Positions 1 through 10,214 of a stretch of 64,000 nt of DNA are shown piece by piece (position 1 is the stretch's first letter; every line of letters begins with the position of its first letter). The stretch is from Durio zibethinus. Lineage: Eukaryota; Streptophyta; Magnoliopsida; Malvales; Malvaceae. The stretch spans positions 20,532,995 to 20,596,994 of the forward strand of contig NW_019167937.1 in assembly GCF_002303985.1 (NCBI RefSeq), written 5' to 3'. The position numbers and the translations under genes are program-made. The notes beneath the pieces are model-generated. The model was not told the origin of the DNA. It did not search any database and saw nothing but the letters and a program-made list of their open reading frames with translations.

Positions 1-234
1 ACGAGCATACGAGCGTTCAGCCGGCTAAAGGGGCAGGATGCGTAAGCCGGGGATCGGCCAAGTCCCCCTCTGCGTAATGTCGATCCTGCTGCCGCAACCC
101 TCGGTCTGGTCTAATCTTAGACTAGGAATGAACTCCATATGCCTAAGCCAACCGACGAGACGAGCAGACGGGCGGACAGGCGGGCCCTACGTTGGCTAGA
201 GAGACGGGATGCGCAAGCCGTGGATCGATAGGGT
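1..234 (+). repeat. Satellite monomer, 3' part (window edge)
   Basis: This is the end of a monomer cut by the window boundary. It starts inside block A (the GCTAAAGGGGCAGGATGCG stretch) and runs through the linker and block B to the anchor at 235. The GGGC microsatellite is degenerate here (GGGCGGACAGGCGGGC). Confidence 0.93.
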
Positions 235-1104
235 GGTAGGTGGGCTTAGGCAGATCTTCATATTTCTACGTGCCAATACAATTTTTATGGCTTGTAAATT
301 CATACAATGGTGCCTTAAGCCTTCCCGTGAAGTTTCATGGCAAGAAGACTCGTTTTCTATTTTTCTTGATTTTTGAAACTTTTTGCGGTTAGGGATTTTT
401 TAAAATTTTTTCAGAAGGATTTTCGGCCCCAAACATGGTAGTCTTACACAAAAAAAATTCAGCTAAAAACTCGAAGTGTACAAGATTTTGTGACCATTTG
501 AAAAAAGCATCCCCATTTCAGACACTTTAATGGCTACTGGCAGCAAACCTGTAAAATGTAAAATGCTTTTTAAGGCGGTGTGAGTTCTCGAGGTTTTATG
601 AGGGATAGGGGGCAAATATAAGGCCCAAGTACCAGCACCCACCGCACGTCATGTGCGCACAACCCCTCCTGGCCCCCTCCGATCGCCAGAACCCCAATGC
701 CGCCGGTTAGGTTCTCCGACGATGGTGCCCCGACGAAGAAAAATGCGACACCAGCACATGCCCAAGCCCAGCATGTGCTGCGACAACTCTCGGTCTGGTC
801 CGATCTTAGACTGGGAATGAACTCTATATGCTTAGACTAGGAATGAACTCCGTACGCCTAAGTCAACCCATGAAACGAGCGTACGGGCGCCCAGCTGGCT
901 AGAAGGGCGGGATGCACAAGCCAAGGATCGGTTGGGTCCCCCTCTACGCGCTGCCAATCCTACTGTCGCAACCCTCAGTCTGGTCTGATCTTAGACTGGG
1001 AATGAACTCCGTATGCCTAAGCCAACCGACGACACGATCGGGCAGGCGGGTGGGCACTACATCGGATAGAGAGATGAGATGCGCAAGCCGTGAATCGATA
1101 GGGT
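235..1104 (+). repeat. Satellite monomer, 870 bp, small internal deletion
   Basis: This is a complete monomer. It lost about 28 bp near 440-450: the usual stretch between GGTAGACGTGATCC and GGCATGCAC is missing. Block A carries two copies of the 26-bp minisatellite (from about 806). Confidence 0.92.
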
Positions 1105-2597
1105 GGTAGGTGGCTTTAGGCACATCTTCATATTTCTGCATGCCAATGCCATTCTTATGGCTTGTAAATTCATACAATGGTCCCTTAAGCCTTCACGTGA
1201 AGTTTCATGGCAAGATGACTCGTTTTTTATTTTTCACGATTTTTGAAACTTATTACGGTTCGAGATTTTTTAAAATTTTTTTGGAAAGAGTTTTGGCCCC
1301 AAATTGGTAGACGTGATCCTTGTATTTTTTTTGGCATGCACAAAAAAATTCAGCTAAAAACTCGAAGTGCACAAGATTTTGTTACCATTTGAAAAAAATG
1401 TACCCATTTCAGACACTTTAACGGCTACTGGCAGCAAACCTGTAAAATCTCAAATGCTCTTTAAGGGGGTGTGAGTTCTCAAGGTTTGATGAGGGATAGG
1501 GGGCCAATATAAGGGCCAACTACCAGCAGCCATCGTACATCATGTGCGCACACCCCCCGGCCCCCCCGATCGTCGGAACCCCAATGTCGCTGGTCAGGTT
1601 CTCCGGCGATGGTGCCCCTCGAAGAAAAATGAGGCACCAGCACATTCCCGAGCCCAGCATGTGCTGCCATAACCCTCGGTCTGGTCCGATCTTATACTGG
1701 GAATGAACTTCGTATGCTTAGACTAGGAATGAACTACGTATGCCTAAGTCAACCCACTGAACGAGCGTGCGGGTAGGATGCATAAGCTGGGGATCAGCTT
1801 ATGCATTCATACAATGGTCCCTTAAGCCTTCACGTGAAGTTTCATGGCAAGACGACTCGTTTTCTATTTTTCATGATTTTTAAAACGTTTTACGGTTCGA
1901 GATTTTTTAAAATTTTTTCGGAAGGAGTTTTGGTCCCAAACTTGGTTGACGTGATCCTTGTATTTTTGTTGGCATGCACAAAAAAATTCAGCTAAAAACT
2001 CGAAGTGTACAAGATTTTCTGACCATTTGAAAAATGTGTCCCCATTTCAGACACTTTAATGGCTACTGGCAGCAAACCTGTAAAATCGCAAATGCTCAAT
2101 AAGGGGGTGTGAGTTATCGAGGTTTGATGAGGGATAGGGGGCCAATATAAGGGCTAAGTATTAGCACCCATCGCACATCATGTGCGCAGCCCCCCGACCC
2201 CCCCGATCGTCGGAACCCCAATACCGCCGGTCAGGTTCTCCGGCGATGGTGCCCCGACGAAGAAAAATGTGGCACCAGCACATGCCCGAGCCCAGTATGT
2301 GCTGTCGTAACCCCTGGTCCGGTCTGATCTTAGACTGGGAATGAACTCCGTATGCCTAAGTCAACCCACGAAACGAGCTGTGGGCACTCAGCCGGCCAGA
2401 GGGGCGGGATGCGCAAGCCGGGAATCGATAGGGTCCCCTTCTCTGTGCTATTGATTCTGCTGTCGCAACCCTTGGTCCAGTCTGATCTAAAATTTGGAAT
2501 GAACTCCGTATGCCTAACCCAACCTACGAAACGAGCGGGCGGGCGGGCACTACGTCGGCTAGAGAGACGGGATGCGCAAGCCATGGATCGATAGGGT
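1105..2597 (+). repeat. Two fused satellite monomers (1493 bp) with a fold-back junction
   Basis: There is one anchor where two monomers' worth of sequence is present. The first monomer is normal up to block A, which is shortened near 1770. It then jumps at about 1798-1803 into the AT-rich block of the next monomer, at the word ATTCATACAATGG. Block B, an anchor and the first ~70 bp of the following monomer are lost. The breakpoint forms a perfect 12-bp inverted repeat, described separately. Confidence 0.9.
1778..1806. repeat. Junction-specific inverted repeat, 12-bp arms, 5-nt loop
   Basis: The left arm ATGCATAAGCTG (1778-1789) pairs perfectly with CAGCTTATGCAT (1795-1806), with loop GGGAT between them. 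The left arm is satellite block A sequence with point changes. The right arm exists only because of the deletion junction, so no ordinary monomer contains this hairpin. Confidence 0.9.
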
Positions 2598-3027
2598 GAT
2601 AGGTGGGTTTAGGCACATCTTCATATTTACATTTGCCAATGCCATTTTTATGGCTTGTAAATTCATACAATGGTCCCTTAGGCCTTCACGTGAAGTTTCA
2701 TGGCAAGACGACTCGTTTTCTATTTTTCATGATTTTTGAAACTTTTTACGGTTCGGGATTTTTTTAAATTTTTTCGAAAGGAGTTTTGGCACCAAACTTG
2801 GTAGACGTGATCCTTGTATTTTTGTTGGCATGCACAAAAAAATTCAGCTAAAAACTCGAAGTGTACAAGATTTTGTGACCATTTGAAAAAACTGTCCACA
2901 TTTCAGACACTTTAATGGCTACTGGCAGCAAACCTGTAAAATCTCAAATGCTCTTTAAGGGGGTGTGAGTTCTCGAGGTTTGATGAGGAATAGCGGGCCA
3001 ATATAAGGGCCAAGTACCAGCACCCAT

Positions 3028-3042
3028 CGCACATCATGTGCG
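3028..3042. repeat. Short inverted repeat CGCACAT-C-ATGTGCG (reference copy)
   Basis: The two perfect 7-bp arms are separated by one C. The element recurs in most monomers just after the CCAATATAAGG element and before the C-rich tract. The common variant is loss of a CpG (for example CACACATC). The word GCACAT/ATGTGC also forms the core of the larger inverted repeat about 100 bp downstream. Confidence 0.8.
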
Positions 3043-3132
3043 CACAGCCCCCGGCCCCACCGTTCATCGAAACCCTAATGCCGTCGGTCGGGTTCTCCGA
3101 CGGTGGTGCCCCGACGAAGAAAAATGCCGCAC

Positions 3133-3161
3133 CAGCACATGCCCGAGCCCAGCATGTGCTG
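3133..3161. repeat. Inverted repeat with 10-bp arms and 9-nt spacer (reference copy)
   Basis: Arm CAGCACATGC (3133-3142) is perfectly complementary to GCATGTGCTG (3152-3161); the spacer is CCGAGCCCA. The same element is seen near the start of block A in most monomers, usually with zero to three changes. It could extrude as a cruciform or fold as a hairpin if transcribed. It is missing from monomers whose deletions remove this interval (for example those starting at 6069 and 27266). Confidence 0.85.
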
Positions 3162-3541
3162 CCGCAACCCTCGGTCCGATCCGATCTTAGACTGGGAATG
3201 AACTCCGTATGCCTAAGTCCTCCCACGAAAGGAACGCGGGGGCGCTCAGCCGGCCAGAGGGGTGGGATGCGCAAGCCGGGGATCAGTCGGGTCCCCCTCT
3301 GTCTGCTACCAATCTTGGTGCCGCAACCCTCGTTCCGATCCAATCTTAGACTGGGAATGAACTCTATATACCTAAGCCAACTGACGAAACAAGCGGGCGG
3401 GCGGGCACTACGTCGGCCAGAGAGACGGGATGCGCAAGCCATGGATCGATAGGGTGGTAGGTGGGTTTAGGCACATCTTCATATTTCTGTGTGCCAATGC
3501 CAATTTTATGGCTTGTAAATTCATACAATGGTCCCTTAAGC

Positions 3542-3553
3542 CTTCACGTGAAG
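3542..3553. repeat. Perfect 12-bp palindrome CTTCACGTGAAG (reference copy)
   Basis: The palindrome lies about 87 bp after the anchor and is present, intact or with point changes, in nearly every monomer. Its centre CACGTG is identical to the G-box/E-box core bound by bHLH and bZIP proteins; binding here is only a possibility. Most of the altered copies are changed at the central CpG. Confidence 0.85.
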
Positions 3554-6068
3554 TTTCTTGGCAAGACGACTCGTTTTCTATTTTTCACGATTTTCAAAAC
3601 TTTTTGTGGTTCAGGATTTTTTTAAATCTTTTCGAAAGGAGTTTTGGCCCCAAACTTGGTAGACATGATCCTTGTATTTTTGTTGGCATGCGTAAAAAAA
3701 TTCAGCTAAAAACTCGAAGTGTACAAGATTTTGTGACCATTTGAAAAAAGTGTCCCAATTTCAGACACTTTAATGGCTACTAGCAGCAAACCTATAAAAT
3801 CTCAAGTGCTCTTTAAGGGGGTGTGAGTTCTTGAGGTTTGATGATTATAGGGGGCCAATATAAGGGCCCAATACCAGCACCCATCGCACATCATGTGGGC
3901 ACACCCCCCCGATCGCCGGAACCCCAATGCCGTCGGTCAGGTTCTCCGGCGATGGTGCCGCGGCGAAGAAAAATACGGCACCAGCACATGCCTGATCCTA
4001 CCATATGCTGCCGCAAACCTCTGTCTGGTCTGATCTTAGATTGGGAATGAACTCTGTATGCTTAGACTGGGAATGAACTCCGTATGCCTAAGTCAACCCA
4101 CGAAATGAGCGTCCGGGCGCTCAATCGGCCAGAGGGGAGGGATGCGTAAGCCAAGGATCGGTCGGGTCCCCTTCTGCGTGCTACTGATCCTGCTGCCACA
4201 ACCCGCGATCCGATCTGATCTTAGACTGGGAATGAATTTCGTATGCATAAGCCAACCGACGAAATGAGTGAGCGGGCAGGTGGGCGGGTACTACACCGGC
4301 CAGAGAGACGGGATGCGCAAGCTGTGGATCGATAGGGTGGTAGGTGGGTTTAGGCACATCTTCATATTTTTGCATGCCAATGCCATTTTTATGGCTTGTA
4401 AATTCATACAACTTAAGCCTCCACGTGAAGTTTCATGGCAAGACGACTCGTTTTCTATTTTTCATGATTTTCAAAACTTTTTGCGGTTCAAGATTTTTTA
4501 AAATTTTTTTGGAAGGCGTTTTGGCCCCAAACCTGGTAGACATGATCCTCGTATTTTTGTTGGCATGCACAAAAAAATTCAGCTAAAAACTCGAAGTGTA
4601 CAAGATTTTGTGACCATTTGAAAAAACTGTCCACATTTCAGACACTTTAATGGCTACTGGCAGCAAACCTGTAAAATCTCAAATGCTCTTTAAGGGGGTG
4701 TGAGTTCTAAAGGTTTGATGAGGAATAGCGGGCCAATATAAGGGCCAAGTACCAGCACCCATCGCACATCATGTGTGCACCCCCCCACAGCCCCCTGATC
4801 GCCGGGACCCTAATCCCGCCGGTCAGGTTCTCTGGTGATGCTCCGGTGATGGTTCCCTGGCGAAGAAAAATGCGGCACCAGCACATGCCCGAGCCCAGCA
4901 TGTGCTGCTGCAACCCTCGGTCCGGTCCGATCTTAGACTGGGAATGAACTCCGTATGCCTAAGTCAACCCACGAAACGAGCGTGCGGGCGTTCAGCTGGC
5001 CGGAGCGTCCTCCTCTGCGTGCTGCCGATCCTACTACCACAACCCTCGGTTCAATCCGATCTTAGACTGGGAATGAACTTCGTATGCCTAAGCCAACCGA
5101 CGAAACGAGTGGGCGGGCGAGCACTACGCTGGCCAGAGAGACGGGATGTGCAAGCCGTGGATCGATAGGGTGGCAGGTGGGTTTGGGCACATCTTTATAT
5201 TTCTGTGTGTCAATGCCATTTTTATGGCTTGTAAGTTCATACAATGGTCCCTTAAGCCTTCATGTGAAGTTTCATGGCAAGACTACTCATTTTCTATTTT
5301 TCACGATTTTTAAAATTTTTTGCGGTTCGGGATTTTTTAAAATTTTTTCGGAAGGAGTTTAGCCCCAAACTTGGTAGACGTGATCCTTGTATTTTTGTTG
5401 GCGTGCACAAAAAAATGCAGCTAAAAACTCGAGGTGTACAAGATTTTGTGACCATTTGAAAAAAGTGTCCCCATTTCAGACCCTTTAATGGCTACTGGCA
5501 GTAAACCTGTAAAATCTCAAATGCTCTTTAAGGGGGTGTGAGTTCTCGAGGTTTGATGAGGGATAGGGGGCCAATATAAGGGCTAAGTTCCAGCACCCAT
5601 CATACATCTTGTGTGCACACCCCTCGGCCCCCCAATCGCCGAAACCCCAATGCCATCGGTCAGGTTCTCCGACGATGCTCTGGCGATGGTGCCCCGGTGA
5701 AGGAAAATGCAGCACCAGCACATGCCCGAGCCCAGCATGTGCTGCCACAAACCTCGGTCTGGTCCGATCTTGGACTGGCAATGAACTCCGTATGCTTAGA
5801 CTGGGAATGAACTCTGTATGGCTAAGTCAACCCACGAACCGAGCGTGCGGGCGTTCAATCGGCTAGAGTGGTGGGATGCATAAGTCGATGATCGGCGGGG
5901 TCCCTCTCTACGTGCTGTCGATACCACTACAGCAACCCTCAGTTCGGTCCGATCTTAGACTGGGAATGAACTCCATATGCCTAAGCCAACCGACGAAACG
6001 AGCGGGCGGGTGGGCGGGCACTACGCCGGCCAGAGAGACGGGATGCGTAAGCCGTGGATCGATAGTGT

Positions 6069-6665
6069 GCTAGGTGGGCTTAGGCACATCTTCATATGTC
6101 CACATGCCAATGCCATTTTTATGGCTTGTAAATTCATACAATGGTCCCTGAAGCCTTCACGTGAGGTTTCATGGCAAGACGACCCATTTTCTATTTTTCA
6201 TGATTTTTGAAACTTTTTGCGGTTTGGGATTTTTTAAAATTTTTTTGGAAGGCGTTTTAGCCCCAAACTTGGTAGACATGATCCTTGTATTTTTGTTGGC
6301 ATGTACAAAAAAATTCAGCTAAATGCTCGAAGTGTACAAGATTTTGCGACCATTTGAAAAAAGTTTCCCTATTTTAGACACTTTAATGGCTACTGGCAGC
6401 AAACCTGTAAAATCTCAAACGCTCTTTAAGGGGGTGTGAGTTCTCGAGGTTTGATGAGGGATAGGGGGCCAATATAAGGGCCAAGTACCAGTACCCATCG
6501 CACATCATGTGCGGACACCCCCCCCGTTCGCCCCGATCACCGGAACCCCAATGCCGCCGGTCAGGTTCTCCGTATATCTAAGCCAACTGACGAAACGAGC
6601 GGGCGGGCGGGCGGGCACTATGCTGGCCAGAGAGACAGGATGCGCAAGTCATGGATCGATACGGT
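6069..6665 (+). repeat. Satellite monomer with ~300-bp deletion (597 bp)
   Basis: The monomer is normal to GTCAGGTTCTCCG at about 6572. It then continues directly in block B (TATATCTAAGCCAACTGACG). The inverted repeat and block A are missing. The breakpoint sits in CTCCG (6568-6572), a word present at both parental positions (TTCTCCGGCG and AACTCCGTATG). Confidence 0.92.
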
Positions 6666-8441
6666 GGTAGCTGGGTTTAGGCACATCTTCATATTTTTTG
6701 CATGCCAATGCCATTTTTTTGGCTTGTAAATTCATACAATGGTCCCTTAAGCCTTCACGTGAAGTTTCATGGCAAGACGACTAGTTTTCTATTTTACATG
6801 ATTTTTGAAACGTTTTGCGGTTCGAGATTTTTTAAAATTTTTTTGAAAGGGGTTTTGGCCCCTAACTTTGTAGACGTGATCCTCGTATTTTTGTTGGGAT
6901 GAACAAAAACATTCACCTAAAAACTCAAAGTGTACAAGATTTTGTGACCATTTGAAAAAAGTGTCCCCATTTCATACACTTTAACGGCTACTGGCAGCAA
7001 ACCTGTAAAATCTCAAATGCTCTTATATGGGGTGTGAGTTCTCGAGGTTTGATGAGGGATAGGGGGCCAATATAAGGGCCAAGTACCAGCACCCATCGCA
7101 CATCATGTGCGGACACCCCCCGGCCCCCAATCGTCGGAACCTTAATGTCGTCGGTCAGGTTCTCCGGCAATGCTCCGACGATGGTGCCCCGGTGAAGAAA
7201 AATGCGGCACCAGCACATGCCTGAGCCCAGCATGTGCTGCCGCAACGCTTGGTCCAGTCCGATCTTAGACAGGGAACGAACTCCATATGCTTAGACTGGG
7301 AATGAACTCCGTATGCCTAAATCAATACACGCAAACGAGCTTACGGGCGGTCAGTCGGCCAGAGGGGTGGGATGCGCAAGTCAGGGATCGACTGGGTCCC
7401 CCTCTGCGTGCTACCAATCCTGCTGCCGCAACCCTCAGTCTGATCCGATCTTAGACTGGGAATGAACTCAGTATGCCTAAGCCTACCGACGAAATAAGCA
7501 GGCGGGCGGGCGGGCGGGCACTACGTCGGCCAGAGAGACGGGATGCACAAGCCGTGGATCGATAGGGTGGTAGGTGGGTTTAGGCACATATTCATATTTC
7601 TACGTGCCAATGCCATTTTTATGGCTTGTAAATTCATACAATGGTCCCTTAAGCATTCACTGAAGTTTCATGGCAACACTACTCGTTTTCTATTTTTCAA
7701 GATTTTGGAAAGTTTTTACGGTTTGAGATTTTTTAAAATTTTTTCGAAAGGAGTTTTGGCCCCAAACTTGGTAGACATGATCCTTGTATTTTTGTTGGCA
7801 TGCTCAAAAAAATTCAGCTAAAAACTCGAAGTGTAGAAGATTTTGTGACCATTTGAAAAAAGTGTCCCCATTTCAGACACTTTAATGGCTACTGGCAGCA
7901 AACCTGTAAAATCTCAAATGCTCTTTAAGGGGGTGTGAGTTCTCGAGGTTTGATGAGGGATAGGGGGCCAATATAAGGCGCAAGTACCAACACCCATTGC
8001 ACATCATGTGCGCACACACCCCCGACCCCTGATCGCCAGAACCCCAATACCGTCGATCAGGTTCTCCGGTGATGCTCCGACGATGGTGCCCGGCGAAGAT
8101 AAATGCAGCACCAGCACATGCCCGAGCCCAGCATGTGCTGTTGTAACCCTCGGTTGGTCTGATCTTAGACTGGGAATGAACTCCGTATGCCTAATTCAAC
8201 CCACGAAACGAGAGTGCGGGCGCTCAGCCGTCCAGAGGGGTGGGATGCGGAAGCCGGGGATTGGCTGGGTTGCCCCCTGCTTGCTACCGATCTTGCTACC
8301 GTAACCCTCAGTCCGGTCTGATCTTAGACTGGGAATGAACTCCATATGCCTAAGCCAACCGACGAAATGAACGGGCGGGCAGGCGGGTGGGCACTACGTC
8401 GGCCAGAGAGACGGGATGCGCAAGCCGTGGATCGATAGGGT
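6666..8441 (+). repeat. Run of two satellite monomers (starts 6666, 7569)
   Basis: Lengths are 903 and 873 bp, both with blocks A and B. The monomer at 6666 has four uninterrupted GGGC units at the end of block B (7502-7518). The monomer at 7569 has a shortened palindrome (ATTCACTGAAG) and a single minisatellite copy. Confidence 0.94.
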
Positions 8442-9154
8442 GGTAGGTGGGTTTAGGCACATCTTCATATTTTTACATGTCTAATGCCATTTTTAAGGTT
8501 TGTAAATTCATACAATGGTCCCTAAAGCCTTCACGTTAAGTTTCATGGCAAGACGAATCGTTTTCTATTTTTCACAAATTTTGAAACTTTTTACGGTTTT
8601 AGATTTTTTAAAATTTTTTCAAAAGGAGTTTTGGCTCCAAACTTGGTCGACGTGATGCTTGTATTTTTGTTGGCATGCACAAAAACATTCAGCTAAAAAC
8701 TCGAAGTGTACAAGATTTTGTGACCATTTGAAAAAAGTGTCCCCATTTCAGACACTTTAATGGGTACTGGCAGCAAACCTGTAAAATCTCAAATGCTCTT
8801 TAAGGGGGTGTGAGTTCTCGAGGTTTGATGAGGGATAGGGGGCCAATATAAGGGCCGAGTGCCAGCACCCATCGCAAATCATGTGCGCACACCCCCCCTG
8901 GCCACCCCGATTGCCGGAACCCCAACATCGTCGGTCAGGTTCTTCGACGATGGTACCCTGACGAAGAAAAATGCGGCACCAGCACATGCCCGAGCCCAGC
9001 ATGTGCTGTCGTAACCCTCGATCCGGTCTAATCTTAGACTAGGAATGAACTCCGTATACCTAAGCCAACCGTCGAAATGAGCAGACGGGCAGGCGGGCGG
9101 GCGGGCACTACCTCGGCCAGAGAGACGGATACGTAAGCCGTGGATCAATAGGGT
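8442..9154 (+). repeat. Satellite monomer lacking block A (713 bp)
   Basis: After the inverted repeat (to about 9007) the sequence runs through AACCCTCG...ATCTTAGACTAGG straight into block B (CTAAGCCAACCGTCG, about 9061). One of the two internal ~150-bp blocks and the linker are missing, about 185 bp in all. This is the size expected from recombination between blocks A and B within a monomer or between sister copies. Confidence 0.92.
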
Positions 9155-9723
9155 GGTAGGTGGGTTTAGCCACATCTTCATATTTCCGTGTGCCAATGCC
9201 ATTTTTATGGCTTGTAAATTCATACAACGGTCCCTTAAGCCTTCACGTGAAGTTTCATGGCAAGACGACTCGTTTTCTATTTTTCACGATTTTTGAAACT
9301 TTATGCGGTTCAGGTTTTTTAAAAGTTTTTCGGAAGGAATTTTGTCCCCAAACTTGGTAGACATGATCCTTGTATTTTTGTTGGCATGCTCAAAAAAATT
9401 CAGCTAAAAACTCGATGTGTACAAGATTTCAGGACCATTTCAAAAATGTGTCCCCATTTCAGACACTTTAATGGCTACTGGCAGCAAACTTGTAAAATCT
9501 CGAATGCTCTTCAAGGGGGTGTGAGTTCTCGAGGTTTGATGAGGGATAGGGGGCCAATATAAGGGCCGAGTGCCAGCACCCATCACAAATCATGTGCGCA
9601 CACCCCCCCTGGCCACCCCGATTGCCGGAACCCCAACGTCGTCGGTCAGGTTCTTCGACGACAGTGCCCCGACGAAGAAAAATGCGGCACCAGCACATGC
9701 CCGAGCCCAGCATGTGCTGCCAA

Positions 9724-9870
9724 AACCCTCGGTCTGGTCTGATCTTAGACTGGGAATGAACTCTGTATGCTTAGACTGGGAATGAACTCCGTATGCCTAA
9801 GTCAACCCATAAAATGAGCGTACGGGCGCTCAGCCGGCCAGAGGGGTAGGATGCGCAAGCCGGAGATCGG
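9724..9870 (+). repeat. Block A of the intra-monomer duplication (reference copy)
   Basis: The block starts at CCCTCGGTCTGG, carries two 26-bp minisatellite copies, and ends at GGATGCGCAAGCCGGAGATC. It aligns with block B along its length: the shared words include GATCTTAGACTGGGAATGAA, the GGCCAGAG motif and GGATGCGCAAGCCG. It differs from B by CTAAGTCAACCCA instead of CTAAGCCAAC, and by GCGCTCAGCCGG in place of the GGGC run. Confidence 0.85.
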
Positions 9871-9908
9871 CCGGGTCCCCCTCTGTGTGCTACTGATCTT
9901 GCTGCTGC

Positions 9909-10040
9909 GACCCTTGGTCCGGTCTGATCTTAGACTGGGAATGAACTCCGTATGACTAAGCCAACTGACGAAACGAGCGAACGGGCGGGCGGGCGGGCAC
10001 TACGCCGGCCAGAGAAACGGGATGCGCAAGCCGTGGATCG
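9909..10040 (+). repeat. Block B of the intra-monomer duplication (reference copy)
   Basis: This is the second diverged copy, about 185 bp downstream of block A. It contains a single GATCTTAGACTGGGAATGAA unit, a GGGC microsatellite, CACTACGCCGGCCAGAG and GGATGCGCAAGCCGTGGATC. It leads directly into the next anchor. Confidence 0.85.
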
Positions 10041-10172
10041 ATAGCGTGGTAGGTGGGTTTAGGCACATCTTCATATTTCTGTGTGCCAATGCCATTTTTA
10101 TATCTTCTAAATTTATACAATGTTCCCTTAAGCCTTCACGTGAAGTTTCACGGCAAGACGACTCGTTTTCTA

Positions 10173-10214
10173 TTTTTCATGATTTTTGAAACTTTTTACG
10201 GTTCGGGATTTTTT
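10173..10214 (+). other. Helically phased T-tracts, predicted curved DNA (reference copy)
   Basis: T-runs of 5, 5, 5 and 6 start at 10173, 10183, 10193 and 10209. The first three spacings match the helical repeat. In most monomers a further T6 run follows an AAAA spacer 10 bp after the fourth. Phased A/T tracts are a known cause of intrinsic curvature. The arrangement recurs in most monomers with small changes in run length. Confidence 0.7.

Larger units (their letters stand above)
2598..6068 (+). repeat. Run of four satellite monomers (starts 2598, 3456, 4339, 5172)
   Basis: Lengths are 858, 883, 833 and 897 bp. The 833-bp monomer lost about 35 bp of block A near 5003, between the GGCCGGAG and TCCTCCTCTGCG words. 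The monomers at 2598 and 4339 carry a single copy of the 26-bp minisatellite. The GGGC run at the end of block B varies from two to three units. Confidence 0.94.

Noticed and set aside
3542..3553. CACGTG palindrome as a functional G-box promoter element
   Set aside because: It is present in every monomer with frequent CpG loss, and there is no gene nearby. I kept it only as a structural palindrome.
9100..9112. CACTA word (GGGCACTAC) as a CACTA-transposon terminus
   Set aside because: The word occurs once per monomer as part of block B. There is no inverted counterpart, target-site duplication or transposase.
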